Shown here one piece after another: positions 23,582 to 33,149 of a stretch of DNA of 50,881 nucleotides (position 1 is the stretch's first letter; each line of letters starts with the position of its first letter). The stretch is from CABMGU01 sp964508495. GTDB taxonomy: Archaea; Nanobdellota; Nanobdellia; Woesearchaeales; ARS49. Both the position numbers and the translations under genes were made by a program. Location of the stretch: the NCBI GenBank assembly GCA_964508495.1, contig CAZDUA010000029.1:1-50881 (forward strand), given 5' to 3'. The notes beneath the pieces are model-generated. The model was given only the letters and a program-made list of their open reading frames with translations, was not told the origin of the DNA and did no database searches.

Positions 23582-25441
23582 TTACGCTGCTTTTCTGGCC
23601 TGCTCAACTTTTTGCTGAGCCTGAGCCATTTGAGAAGTGAACTGATTAGCATTCCTCTGGAATTCCGTGTCAACCCGCGCCTTATTCATAGTAATTGCGC
23701 TCAAAGAACGAGTCAGCTCAGACAACAATTGGCTTTGAGAGTTCTGAAGCGCGCGCTGGCCTGTAGTAATCTGAACAATGTTGCTCTCAATAGCACTGCG
23801 CGAAGCCTGCAAAGCACCCATCGCTTCCTGAGTCATTCTCGCCCTAGCTTGTTCCTGATTAACAGCAACGCTTTCAACACTTGATTGCAATTTCAACATT
23901 TTAGCCTCATCTGCAAGTGTTGCAAGCCTAGCAGCTACTCCTTCAATCGAAGAAGCAGCACTGACCAATGACTGAAAACCCGCGTTAATCTTCTGAAAAC
24001 CAGCATGCAAGCCCTGCATCAAAGGACCAAGAGGCATAGAATCACGCAAAACAGCAAGCATATCATCAGTAAAAGGAAGCGCGCCATCACTGTTAAGCTT
24101 CAAAGCAGTATCCTGCAAATTAAAAATCTCAGTAAACATTCCACCAACACCAGTTGTTGCCTTAATAGGAACTTCCTCAGCAATGCCGCCCTGCTCCTTT
24201 GCAAGCACGTTAACAGAAGCGGCAAAAGAAGCAACAGCTACCTCCAACTTCCTCATAGACTGCTGAAAATTCTTCTGGAAAGAAATGATCTTCTTTTCAT
24301 GCCTGACCGCATTTTTCTCAGCAGAAACAAGCGTGTTCAAAATACTCCGGATGTCACCCAACACTTTCCTAACTTCATTAATAGGACCCTTAAGCTGAGC
24401 CCGCATGGCTTTCAAAGTATTAAGCTCGCCTTTAAGCCTTGCAATTCCCTCCTTAAGCTTATCAATTTGAATTTTAATCTGCTCGACAAGCCCCTTGTTT
24501 TTACTAGCCTTGGCAGCCCACATCGCAGTATACAAAGCACCAAGCTTGGCCCTTTTAGCCTGAAGGACAACAGAAACAACCGTGATAATAGAATTACCTA
24601 AGCCTCGGGATAAAATCTTTCCAATCTGAGAAGCACCCTTGCTAAGCGTTCTAGCATGATTAGTTACGTCCTTAACAGCATCAACATCCTCAGCAAGGTC
24701 TACAACAAACTGCAACCTTGTCTTGTTAATATCCCGCTCGTTAATAAAAATCTGATTGCAAGTAAGCGACATATTCTGAACAGTATTCAAAACAGCACGC
24801 CTTCCCGCAGTATCAATAACCTGCATAGAACCCATGCTCTGCAACTGCTGTTCCATAGAATTACCGTAACCGACAAGAGCACTAACCATTGCCTGCTCCT
24901 TCTCGATAGCTGACTTCTCAGCAGCCACTTCCAGCTGAATCTTAACGCTCAAATCCTTCTCAGCAGCAACAATAATATCCTCGTATTCCTCAATAGTCTC
25001 AACTTCACGCTCTTCCTTAGCAAGCATTGCAACATCAGGCGCTTTCCCTCTCTCCTTAGCCTCAATAGAACGTTCAATAGCCTCTGCTCCACGCCTAAAC
25101 TCAGTTTCCTGAGGAAAATAACGCTGTTCAATAGCACGCTCGCCAGAAGTAACAGTCTCAGCCTTTTTCCAAACATGACGCATAACAAACCAAACACTAA
25201 CACAAATAACCATCAGGCCAATAAAAGTGGCCATGTTGCCAGTTAAAATCAAAGACATCATACCAAGTAAGGCAAAATAGCCAAAAACCTCTTTGGTGTT
25301 CTCCTCAATCTTAGAAATCTTGTACATGAAAAGAACACCAATAAGAATAGTAAACATGAAAAACCAAATGTACGCTCCTGGGAAAGCACGCTCTAGCTGG
25401 CTGAGAATAATACCCTGTGGACCAAGATAAGGATTTGCCAT
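23582..25441 (-). CDS. Large membrane-anchored coiled-coil protein
   Basis: A 619-residue protein. Three hydrophobic segments lie near the N-terminus (about residues 25-42, 53-69 and 71-90), followed by about 520 residues that are almost wholly helical, rich in Ala, Glu, Gln, Lys and Ser, with heptad patterns (QIKIQIDKLKEGIARLKGEL). A possible hairpin-like amphipathic stretch lies around residues 285-310. The C-terminal half resembles the helical bundle of methyl-accepting sensors in composition, but no HAMP domain or signalling tip motif is visible. ATG 25441 follows a GAGGT site. Function unknown; a scaffold or membrane-envelope role is possible. Confidence 0.75.
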   Translation of the reverse strand: MANPYLGPQGIILSQLERAFPGAYIWFFMFTILIGVLFMYKISKIEENTKEVFGYFALLGMMSLILTGNMATFIGLMVICVSVWFVMRHVWKKAETVTSGERAIEQRYFPQETEFRRGAEAIERSIEAKERGKAPDVAMLAKEEREVETIEEYEDIIVAAEKDLSVKIQLEVAAEKSAIEKEQAMVSALVGYGNSMEQQLQSMGSMQVIDTAGRRAVLNTVQNMSLTCNQIFINERDINKTRLQFVVDLAEDVDAVKDVTNHARTLSKGASQIGKILSRGLGNSIITVVSVVLQAKRAKLGALYTAMWAAKASKNKGLVEQIKIQIDKLKEGIARLKGELNTLKAMRAQLKGPINEVRKVLGDIRSILNTLVSAEKNAVRHEKKIISFQKNFQQSMRKLEVAVASFAASVNVLAKEQGGIAEEVPIKATTGVGGMFTEIFNLQDTALKLNSDGALPFTDDMLAVLRDSMPLGPLMQGLHAGFQKINAGFQSLVSAASSIEGVAARLATLADEAKMLKLQSSVESVAVNQEQARARMTQEAMGALQASRSAIESNIVQITTGQRALQNSQSQLLSELTRSLSAITMNKARVDTEFQRNANQFTSQMAQAQQKVEQARKAA

Positions 25442-25531
25442 AAAACCTCTTTACTCATAAAATAAGAACAACCCTATATAAACATTCGCCCACACAAATA
25501 TTAATAAAACTCTTACATTCTAAAGAATACT

Positions 25532-26722
25532 ATGCTGTGGGTACAAAAATACAAGCCAACACTAGAAAACATACCGCATGATACGAAACAGTTGCAAGAG
25601 TTTACTACAAATTACGCTAAACAAAAGAAAAAAGCACTATTACTGCACGGACCAACAGGAACAGGCAAAACAGCAGCAGTAAACGCACTAGCACGCAAAC
25701 TAGGACTAGAACTAATAGAAGTAAACGCGTCAGACTACCGAAACGCAGATGAAATCAACGCGAAAATCGGAAATGCACTCAAACAACAAAGCCTATTCGC
25801 ACAAAGCAAACTCATTCTTGTAGATGAAATAGACGGAATAGCAGGAAACGAAGACAGAGGAGGAGTAAGCGCGCTGGCAGAATTGATTGCTCAATCCAAA
25901 TACCCAATAATTCTCGTCGCAAACGACCCATGGGATAGCAAATTCAACACATTACGAACAAAAAGTGCGCTAGTAGAATTCCCAGCACTAACAACGACAG
26001 CAATGGTGCCAATACTACAAAAAATACTAACGGCAGAAAAAATGGCAGCAGATGACATGGTTTTGAAAACACTCGCGCGCAGAAGCGGAGGAGACTTACG
26101 CGGAGCAATAACAGACTTACAAATGCTATCACAAGCAAACGCACTAACAGTACAAGGACTAGAAACACTGCACGACCGAGAACACTCAGAGAGCATAATG
26201 CAAGCACTAGTCAAAATACTAAAATCAACAGACCCAGCAGTAGCAGTAAGCGCTTTAGATTTAGTTGATGAAGACATAGACGAAGCATTCCTATGGATAG
26301 ATGAGAATTTACCAAAAGAATACAAAAACCCAGCAGACCTAGCACGCGCTTACGAAATGCTCGCAAAAGCAGACGTTTACAGAGGCAGAATACGCAGATG
26401 GCAATACTGGAGGTATCTCGCTTACGTTAATATGTTGATGACAGCAGGAGTAGCAACAGCCAAAGACAAAAAATCAACGGAATTTGTTACGTACGGCAGA
26501 ACACAACGATTGTTGAAGATATGGATGGCAAACCAAAAGTACAACAGACGCAAGCGAGTCGCAGGAAAACTAGCGGCAGCAACACACTGCTCAAAGAAAA
26601 AAGCACTACAGGACACTTTGCCATACATACACTACTTGTACCAGAAAAAACATCCGATGACAGAAGCGATTACGGAAGAATTGAAGCTTGATGAGGAAGA
26701 GTTGGAATGGCTGAACAAATAA
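25532..26722 (+). CDS. rfcL: Replication factor C large subunit
   Basis: A 396-residue clamp-loader subunit that loads the PCNA ring onto primed DNA. Walker A GPTGTGKT is at residues 40-47, Walker B LILVDEIDGI near 95, and GGDLRGAITDLQ is the sensor-2 region typical of RFC. Archaeal large subunits are usually 450-550 residues and end in a PCNA-interacting motif; this one stops after EELEWLNK with no QxxLxxFF-like end. It is divergent from the coiled-coil gene. The sequence WVQKYKP at the N-terminus supports the ATG at 25532. Confidence 0.93.
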   Translation: MLWVQKYKPTLENIPHDTKQLQEFTTNYAKQKKKALLLHGPTGTGKTAAVNALARKLGLELIEVNASDYRNADEINAKIGNALKQQSLFAQSKLILVDEIDGIAGNEDRGGVSALAELIAQSKYPIILVANDPWDSKFNTLRTKSALVEFPALTTTAMVPILQKILTAEKMAADDMVLKTLARRSGGDLRGAITDLQMLSQANALTVQGLETLHDREHSESIMQALVKILKSTDPAVAVSALDLVDEDIDEAFLWIDENLPKEYKNPADLARAYEMLAKADVYRGRIRRWQYWRYLAYVNMLMTAGVATAKDKKSTEFVTYGRTQRLLKIWMANQKYNRRKRVAGKLAAATHCSKKKALQDTLPYIHYLYQKKHPMTEAITEELKLDEEELEWLNK

Positions 26723-26770
26723 TCACTTATGCCCAAAACCTTTTTAAATCACCCTCCTTAGCATTTTAAC

Positions 26771-28249
26771 ATGGGCAAATACGAAGATGTCGTCAATCTG
26801 GCACTAAGAAGAAGCTTATTCTTTCCTTCTAATGAAATCTACGCAAACGCGCCAGCAGGATTCTATGATTTTGGCCCTTACGGAGCAACAATCAGGCGCA
26901 AGATTGTAGAATTGTGGAGAAAACACCTAGTCCAAAAAGAAGAATTCCTAGAACTAGACGGCGCAATAACAATGCCAGAAGACGTATTCAAATCCTCAGG
27001 GCATTTAACAAACTTCAACGACCCAGTCACACAATGCAAGAAATGCAACACAATACACAGAGCAGACAAACTATTAGAAGAAACAACCAAAAAACCATAC
27101 AAAGAATCAGCACCACTAGAAGAACTAACAACTGCCATCAAAGAACACAAAGTAAAATGCCCAAAATGCAAAGGCGACCTGATGGACGTCAAAAGATTCA
27201 ACATGATGGTAAAAGCAGACATAGGAGTCTCAACAAAAGCACCCTGTTATTTACGACCAGAAACCTGCCAAACAATCTTCGTAGACTGGCTCAGAATGAT
27301 AAGAACAATGAGAGTAACACTCCCACAGGGAGTATCACAAGCAGGAAAATCCTTCAGAAACGAAATATCACCAAGACAAACACTATTACGACAAGTAGAA
27401 TTCTCACAAATGGAAACAGAAGTGTTCTTCGACCCAACACAAATTGACGAAATAGAAAGATGGGAAGAAGTAAAAGACTACCCATTACGAATAATGAAAG
27501 CAAACTCAGACAAAACAGAATACATTACAGCAGAAAAACTAGCCAAAGACAAAACAGTCAGTGGAAAAATAATCGCGTATTACTTGGCCAGAACACAGCA
27601 ATTATTCGAAAAATACGGCATACCAATAGACAAAATGAGATTCAGACAACTCGACGACAAAGAAAGAGCATTCTACGCAAAAGAAGGCTGGGACTTCGAA
27701 GTCGAAACAAGTCTTGGCTGGGTAGAACTAGTCGCAAACAACTACAGAACAGACTATGACTTGAAAGGACACATGGAAGGAAGCAAAACAGACCTGCAGT
27801 TCACAACACCAGAAGGAAGAAAATTCATACCACACATCTGGGAAATCTCAATAGGCATTGATAGAACATTCTACGTAGCACTAGAAATGGCGTACAAACA
27901 ACAAGAAGACAGAATATGGCTCTCACTCCCACCAACACTAGCACCGCTGCACGCAGGAATATTCCCATTATTAGCAAACAAGCCAGAACTAACAGCAAAA
28001 GCAAAAGAAATCTTTGAAGAACTAAGAGACTGCTACGAAGTCATGTATGACAAAACAGGAAGCATAGGAAAAAGATACGCAAGACTAGACGAAGTAGGAG
28101 TACCATGGTGCATCACAATAGACTTTGACTCACTAACAAACAACGACGTAACAATAAGAGCAAGAGACAGCGCACAACAAAAAAGAATAAAAACAAGCGA
28201 GTTACGTGATACACTATACCAATTAATAACAGGAAAAATGCACATTTAG
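26771..28249 (+). CDS. glyS: Glycyl-tRNA synthetase (class II, alpha2 type)
   Basis: A 492-residue archaeal/eukaryotic-type GlyRS. The N-terminal motif FFPSNEIYANAPAGFYDFGP, a zinc-binding insertion (CKKCNTIHRADKL, then CPKCKGD), motif 2 SFRNEISPRQTLLRQVEFSQ and motif 3 GIDRTFYVALEMAY are visible, with an anticodon-binding domain at the C-terminus. A TTTTTAAA box lies about 27 bp before ATG 26771, so the mRNA is probably leaderless. An OB-fold protein gene follows 11 bases after the stop codon and is likely co-transcribed. Confidence 0.96.
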   Translation: MGKYEDVVNLALRRSLFFPSNEIYANAPAGFYDFGPYGATIRRKIVELWRKHLVQKEEFLELDGAITMPEDVFKSSGHLTNFNDPVTQCKKCNTIHRADKLLEETTKKPYKESAPLEELTTAIKEHKVKCPKCKGDLMDVKRFNMMVKADIGVSTKAPCYLRPETCQTIFVDWLRMIRTMRVTLPQGVSQAGKSFRNEISPRQTLLRQVEFSQMETEVFFDPTQIDEIERWEEVKDYPLRIMKANSDKTEYITAEKLAKDKTVSGKIIAYYLARTQQLFEKYGIPIDKMRFRQLDDKERAFYAKEGWDFEVETSLGWVELVANNYRTDYDLKGHMEGSKTDLQFTTPEGRKFIPHIWEISIGIDRTFYVALEMAYKQQEDRIWLSLPPTLAPLHAGIFPLLANKPELTAKAKEIFEELRDCYEVMYDKTGSIGKRYARLDEVGVPWCITIDFDSLTNNDVTIRARDSAQQKRIKTSELRDTLYQLITGKMHI

Positions 28250-28260
28250 GGGGTTAAACC

Positions 28261-28548
28261 ATGGAAATCAAAGATTTACAAGCAGGACAAGGAAAAATCG
28301 ACATGATAGTAGAAGTAACAAGCATAGAAGCACCAAGAACATTCGACAAGTTCGGGAAATCAGGAAAAGTCGCAAACGCAAAAGCAAAAGACGCATCAGG
28401 AGAAATCACGCTAACACTCTGGAATGAACAATGCGACATAGTCAAAGCAGGAATGAAAGTACACATCATAAACGGCTACGTATCAGAATTCAAAGGAGAA
28501 AAACAACTCGGAACAGGAAAGTTCGGCAGACTGGAAATAGTTCAGTAA
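28261..28548 (+). CDS. Single OB-fold nucleic-acid binding protein (SOSS-B/RPA-like)
   Basis: A 95-residue stand-alone OB-fold (IDMIVEVTSIEAPRTFDKFGKSG, DASGEITLTLWNEQCDIVK, then VHIINGYVSEFKGEKQL). It matches the short archaeal RPA-like proteins related to SOSS-B, which bind single-stranded DNA or RNA. It follows glyS by 11 bases behind a GGGGGTT stretch. The window therefore has at least two OB-fold ssDNA-binding proteins, this one and RPA. No zinc finger is present. Confidence 0.9.
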   Translation: MEIKDLQAGQGKIDMIVEVTSIEAPRTFDKFGKSGKVANAKAKDASGEITLTLWNEQCDIVKAGMKVHIINGYVSEFKGEKQLGTGKFGRLEIVQ

Positions 28549-28551
28549 GGT

Positions 28552-28558
28552 TTTTAAA
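28552..28558 (+). promoter_or_regulatory. TATA box of tRNA-Phe
   Basis: TTTTTAAA-like box about 29 bp before the mature tRNA 5' end at 28585. Confidence 0.55.
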
Positions 28559-28584
28559 GCGTCACCTTTCTTTTTAGAGGATAT

Positions 28585-28658
28585 GGGCGTGTAACTCAGC
28601 CCGGGAGAGTACACCGCTGAAGACGGTGCTGTCGCTGGTTCAAATCCGGCCACGCCCA
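28585..28658 (+). tRNA. tRNA-Phe (GAA)
   Basis: A complete cloverleaf of 74 nt. The acceptor stem is GGGCGTG/CACGCCC, the D stem ACTC/GAGT, the anticodon stem CACCG/CGGTG with loop CTGAAGA (anticodon GAA), and the T arm GCTGG-TTCAAAT-CCGGC. The discriminator is A at 28658 and CCA is not encoded. No intron. A TATA box lies upstream and a T-rich terminator follows directly. Confidence 0.97.
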
Positions 28659-28672
28659 TTTTTTATTTTTTC
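28659..28672 (+). terminator. Oligo-T terminator after tRNA-Phe
   Basis: TTTTTTATTTTTTC directly follows the discriminator base. Confidence 0.6.
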
Positions 28673-30810
28673 TAACCAGTAGCTATCATCGCTGTTCCAA
28701 CAATTCTTGCAGCGATAATGTTGAAAATTAACATGACAACACCGGCAATCGCACAGTACAACAAAGTGCTCCAGATCAAGTTCTGGCCGAGCAAATAACG
28801 CTCTTGCAAGCTGTCAGCACCATTCTCAATGCCATTAGAAAGAACAGTCAAAATGTAAACGATCTGAAAAACATAAATGCCAACAACAGCTTGGAAAAAA
28901 TACGTAGGAACACCATCACCAAACAAGTTAGCAAGAGTTCCAATCTGCGAGCCAGCCTGTTCAGTGCCCAAATTCGTAATATTCTTCGATAAATTGCCCA
29001 AAATGTAAGTAATCATAGAAGTAATACCAATAACAATGCCGGAAATAGCCGGAGTTAAGAAAGCAATCTGGGACTTCATATCAGAAATAATGTCCGACAT
29101 CAAATCCTTCAAACGCTCATTCACCTTATGAATCTCCTTAATATAACGCGCAACGTTCAACAAAGCCTGAGCAGCAATCAAAGGACCCTTCTTAACGCTC
29201 TCAGTCAAAACCTTCATCGAAGATTGAATAATCGCGCTCGGGAAAGCAACAATAGCGCCACGCTGAGGATTAAAAATAGCCTCCTGCACGCTCATACCAA
29301 GACTGCTAATGTTCGTAGCCACAAGCCTGAAAAAACGACCAGAAGTAGAATCTTCCATGACCTCTGCAACCTTCGGGAAAGCAATCTCAGCAGGCAAACC
29401 ATCACCAAGCCTGTTGCCCAATTGGAACAAAGCAGTCGAAAACTCGTCCTCCAACTTCTTAGCTTCCTCACGAATCTTAATCACGTTAGAACTACGCAGT
29501 CTAAAGTACAAACCAAAACTCAAAGCAAGAGCAATCGGGAAAAACAAAGACAACAAACTAGCACCAAGACCAAAAGGACCAATAATCAAGCCCTCAATCT
29601 TACCACTCTCCTTGTAGCCCAACAAGTCAAAACCACCAATAACAAGATCATATTCCGGATAAATAAAATGAATAATAATCGGAGATAAAGCGACCATTAA
29701 CAAAGCCGAGCCAACAATAACTGCGATAAAAGCAGGGTGGATATTAATTTCCAAACTACCAAGCTTGATAATCACATTTCTATACTTCTTCAGCGCAGGA
29801 TTAATCTCGGAAATATCAGTATCACCATAACCAGTCGGCCTCTTAGCAAGCGCGTTCCTGCCCATGAAATAAACAATAACAGGCAGGGTCACGTTATATA
29901 GGGCGGCAATATGATACCAAGCAACACCCTCCATGAAGCTGACAACTAGAGGAAGAATAACCAGCCCTAAGATAGGCAGGATGACACCAAGCATGTGCAA
30001 CATCGTAATAGGGCCCTTCAAGTTCTGAGCATAATGCAACATCTTCTCATAAGTTTCATCCAAGATAACGTCCAAAGACTTGTCCAACAAGCTCAAACGA
30101 CGCTCATTAGAAGTCTCATATAACGAGCTCTCAACAAGATGGAAGCTTTCAACGAACTCAAGATTGTACGCTCTCCAGCCCTCAAGATAAGTCTCCAAAG
30201 AATCCTTAATACTCTCAAACTTAGAACTCTCAACATCCCACATAATCTTACGCAAGTCCAAACTCAAAGGAGGAGCTAAATGATCGGAAGCAAACTCAAT
30301 AGCAAGCTCCAAATTGGACGTATGACGCATGTAAGTAACAACGTAAAAAATACACAAGACCATTTGGTTGCTGGACTTCATACGCCACTGGTTGGCCAAA
30401 AAGTCAGGAAACTTCTGCAAAATAAAAATACAGGCAATACCAACAGCCATGAAAAACAAAGTAAAGAACATACTATCAAGAACGAACAATGAGAATAGCA
30501 CTCCTGCAATTAAAAATAGAATCGGAAAAACCAAACTCGCAGCCATAACACCAGAAGGAGTCGTCTGCAAATGACAAGCCTCAATGAGATTCTTTAACTG
30601 CGCAGCCCTGTCAGGCTTCACCTTCATACTTATAATCTTAGCAGAAAAATTACATAACTTCTCATAAAAAGTCATATGCGCAGGCAAAAGCTCAGAACGG
30701 AAAATCTGGTACTCGCGGCTGTAAAGTTGAGAACTGCCCATGGAAGCCTGAATGTCCAACTGCTGAGCTAATTTCTGCTTGTACTTCGCAACCATGTCCT
30801 GATCGCTCAT
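28672..30810 (-). CDS. Type II secretion system F-like (GspF/TadC/ArlJ) membrane protein
   Basis: A 712-residue polytopic protein; ATG 30810 overlaps the ATPase stop as ATGA and is preferred to the longer frame from 30834. It has two F-type domains: one helical cytoplasmic segment around residues 120-240, and a second around 430-560 (EEAKKLEDEFSTALFQLGNR, then GLPAEIAFPKVAEVMEDS), with about nine membrane helices. This duplicated plan matches archaeal TadC/ArlJ-like platforms that anchor pilus or archaellum assembly. It pairs with the ATPase upstream. No ArlB-type archaellin or ArlH gene is adjacent, so a pilus or secretion device fits better than an archaellum. Confidence 0.88.
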   Translation of the reverse strand: MSDQDMVAKYKQKLAQQLDIQASMGSSQLYSREYQIFRSELLPAHMTFYEKLCNFSAKIISMKVKPDRAAQLKNLIEACHLQTTPSGVMAASLVFPILFLIAGVLFSLFVLDSMFFTLFFMAVGIACIFILQKFPDFLANQWRMKSSNQMVLCIFYVVTYMRHTSNLELAIEFASDHLAPPLSLDLRKIMWDVESSKFESIKDSLETYLEGWRAYNLEFVESFHLVESSLYETSNERRLSLLDKSLDVILDETYEKMLHYAQNLKGPITMLHMLGVILPILGLVILPLVVSFMEGVAWYHIAALYNVTLPVIVYFMGRNALAKRPTGYGDTDISEINPALKKYRNVIIKLGSLEINIHPAFIAVIVGSALLMVALSPIIIHFIYPEYDLVIGGFDLLGYKESGKIEGLIIGPFGLGASLLSLFFPIALALSFGLYFRLRSSNVIKIREEAKKLEDEFSTALFQLGNRLGDGLPAEIAFPKVAEVMEDSTSGRFFRLVATNISSLGMSVQEAIFNPQRGAIVAFPSAIIQSSMKVLTESVKKGPLIAAQALLNVARYIKEIHKVNERLKDLMSDIISDMKSQIAFLTPAISGIVIGITSMITYILGNLSKNITNLGTEQAGSQIGTLANLFGDGVPTYFFQAVVGIYVFQIVYILTVLSNGIENGADSLQERYLLGQNLIWSTLLYCAIAGVVMLIFNIIAARIVGTAMIATG

Positions 30811-33059
30811 CGCTTCACCGCACGCTTCAACCACTCATTCCAAGCAAAAAAGATACGCTCGCTATCAAGACTGCCAACTTCCTCGCGCACCTGCTCAGAA
30901 ATCCTGTGAAACTCATCATTAGCACGAACGTAAAACTCAGCTTCCAACAAGTCAAAATTCTTCGACTTCTGAGCAGTCTCAACAAGAGTCTGCTTAATCT
31001 TAGCGCGCAAGTTAATATTATCCCAAACAGCATCCCAATTACCAGCCCACTCCTTAACACTGCCAGCAACAGCCTTGATAACATCACTGTCTCCTCTAAG
31101 CAAATCATTTGTCGGAACAAGACTGTCAGTCTGAGGGTCATACTTGAACAAGTCAACAAAACCATTCTCAGTCAAAGGATCATCCTCCCACAACTTACGC
31201 ACTTCAGTAATCTGAGTAACACGCCTAAAACGATGAATACCATCAGGACTCCTCACCGGATTAGCAACAACAATCAAGTCAGTTGCCTTAAAACTCGTCC
31301 TCGGAACACCCAAATCATTAACGACACGATCAAACACACCATACGGGCTATCACCGTGAATAGTGCCAGCAACAACGTTAGCAAGAGCGCCAACACGCAT
31401 AGCCTCATACAAAGCCCTCGCTTCAACGCTTCTGACTTCACCAACGATCAAACTAGAATCGCCCAAACGCAAAGTACTACGAATGCCCTCATCAGCACTA
31501 ACTTCCATCGTACCTCTTGTTAAAGCGCTGGCAACCTTCATGCTTTGAATGTTATAACCCATCTTACGCAAACTATCAACAGGCAACTCAAGAGTATCCT
31601 CAATCGTAATAATCCTCGAACGGCGCATAATCTCAACCATAACACTGCCCAACAAACTAGTCTTACCAGAGCTTCTTGTTCCAGCAACAAGAATAGTTCT
31701 AGAACCATCAATCAAAAAACTCAAAACGCCAGCAGCCAACGGATTAATCATCTTTGTATTAATGAACAAAGGCAAAGTCCACGGCTTATCACGATGCCTT
31801 CTAATAGAGTAAGCTAATCCAGTCGGATTAAGAGGAGCAGTAATAGCGGCAACTCTAGCACGCACGGTTGGCAAAACAAGCTCGGTATCCAAAATCGGGT
31901 TAGCCTCGTCCAACGGACGACCAGAAATCATTCTTAACTTTGAAGCCCAACTTTCACCCTCAGGCGAAGTCGGAATAATGTTCGTAGTACAATCACCAAA
32001 ATCATTATGGACAATAAATATCGGAATCCTGCCCATTGGCGAGTTAATCGTAATATCCTGAATTTTATCATCATCAAGCAATACTTCCACGAGACCAAAA
32101 CCAACAGTATACCTAACTAAAATCTTAGCAAGCTCATCACGATCCTTAGCACGCAAATGCACATTCCTATTAGCAGAAAGCTCTTCCAACATATCACTGC
32201 CAACACTAGTGAAAACCTGCCTCATCCTCTCAGGATCAATAAACTCAGAACGCTTAGGCTTGTGCTCAGCCATAATCTTCCTCGCAGCATCCAAAAGATC
32301 ATACTTCTCCTCAGAAAGCTTAAACTCACTAGGAACCATATGATACAAGTATTGCACGCTTTCAGGCATAGAAAAAATCGTAATTTCAGTATCACCAACC
32401 TGATAACTAGCCAATTCCTCACCCTCAGCAGGAAAAGTAGCCATTAATTTAGTAAACATAAAATCAGGCTTGATAGTTGGAGTGAAAACGCGGCGATAAA
32501 TCGTCCTATCGCCAGGCTGGAATCCAGGCAAGAAAGGCAGTGCAATCTTAATCAGCTTGGTATTCTCCAACAAAGTAATCGTGTCCTGCAACAGCCTGTA
32601 ATAATTCTGCAAACATTGAACGCCATCCTGAGAAACAATACCAGCCTCAATCTGCCTTTTCTCCTCACGCGCCAAACGCTTAAGCTCAACATAAGCAGCA
32701 ACAGGGTCAGACTTGAAAGTCCTGAACAAAATGTTCTGAATGTTAGCATAACGCGGAGTAACCCAGCGCGCACAAGCAGGAGTGGACAACAAACCATACG
32801 CGAACTTCTGCTTAACCAACTGCTTGTAAATAGAAGCAAGCTCTGAAAGCACCTGAACCTGGCCCTCATCATACTCAAAATCACGCTTTTGAACAAAAAC
32901 AATTTGGGTGACAGTGCCAGCCTCTGCCAGCATGTCCATAGTCATGCTCATCAAACGAGGTTCGTCCTCCAAACTAGGAAAAAACGGGCAGGCTTCGCAA
33001 TCTACACGCAGAATAATATCCTCCCCTTCACGAATAATCTCGTACTTACCGCACTCCAC
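30807..33059 (-). CDS. Type II/IV secretion system ATPase (GspE/TadA/VirB11-like)
   Basis: A 750-residue hexameric-type ATPase that would power pilus assembly or secretion from the cytoplasm. Walker A GTRSSGKT is at residues 460-467, with the adjacent Asp box ITIEDTLELPVDS and the Walker B/His-box region LIVGEVRSVEARALYEAMR and ANVVAGTIHGDS. The N-terminal domain of about 290 residues is longer than in bacterial GspE and carries a CEACPF motif near residue 20. The start is GTG 33059 behind a GAGGTGGG site. Its stop overlaps the F-like gene start (ATGA), so both are produced together. Confidence 0.92.
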   Translation of the reverse strand: MECGKYEIIREGEDIILRVDCEACPFFPSLEDEPRLMSMTMDMLAEAGTVTQIVFVQKRDFEYDEGQVQVLSELASIYKQLVKQKFAYGLLSTPACARWVTPRYANIQNILFRTFKSDPVAAYVELKRLAREEKRQIEAGIVSQDGVQCLQNYYRLLQDTITLLENTKLIKIALPFLPGFQPGDRTIYRRVFTPTIKPDFMFTKLMATFPAEGEELASYQVGDTEITIFSMPESVQYLYHMVPSEFKLSEEKYDLLDAARKIMAEHKPKRSEFIDPERMRQVFTSVGSDMLEELSANRNVHLRAKDRDELAKILVRYTVGFGLVEVLLDDDKIQDITINSPMGRIPIFIVHNDFGDCTTNIIPTSPEGESWASKLRMISGRPLDEANPILDTELVLPTVRARVAAITAPLNPTGLAYSIRRHRDKPWTLPLFINTKMINPLAAGVLSFLIDGSRTILVAGTRSSGKTSLLGSVMVEIMRRSRIITIEDTLELPVDSLRKMGYNIQSMKVASALTRGTMEVSADEGIRSTLRLGDSSLIVGEVRSVEARALYEAMRVGALANVVAGTIHGDSPYGVFDRVVNDLGVPRTSFKATDLIVVANPVRSPDGIHRFRRVTQITEVRKLWEDDPLTENGFVDLFKYDPQTDSLVPTNDLLRGDSDVIKAVAGSVKEWAGNWDAVWDNINLRAKIKQTLVETAQKSKNFDLLEAEFYVRANDEFHRISEQVREEVGSLDSERIFFAWNEWLKRAVKR

Positions 33060-33149
33060 TAACCCACCTCTTTACTACTTGCTTAGAGTCACGCAAATTT
33101 AATACTATATAACTCGATTTAAACCTTGATACATATATAAACGTTTACA

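Noticed and set aside
28672..33059. Archaellum (arl) operon
   Set aside because: The ATPase and F-like protein fit the wider GspE/GspF superfamily, but no archaellin, ArlF/G/H or other archaellum-specific gene is adjacent, and the four linked membrane proteins do not belong to that system.
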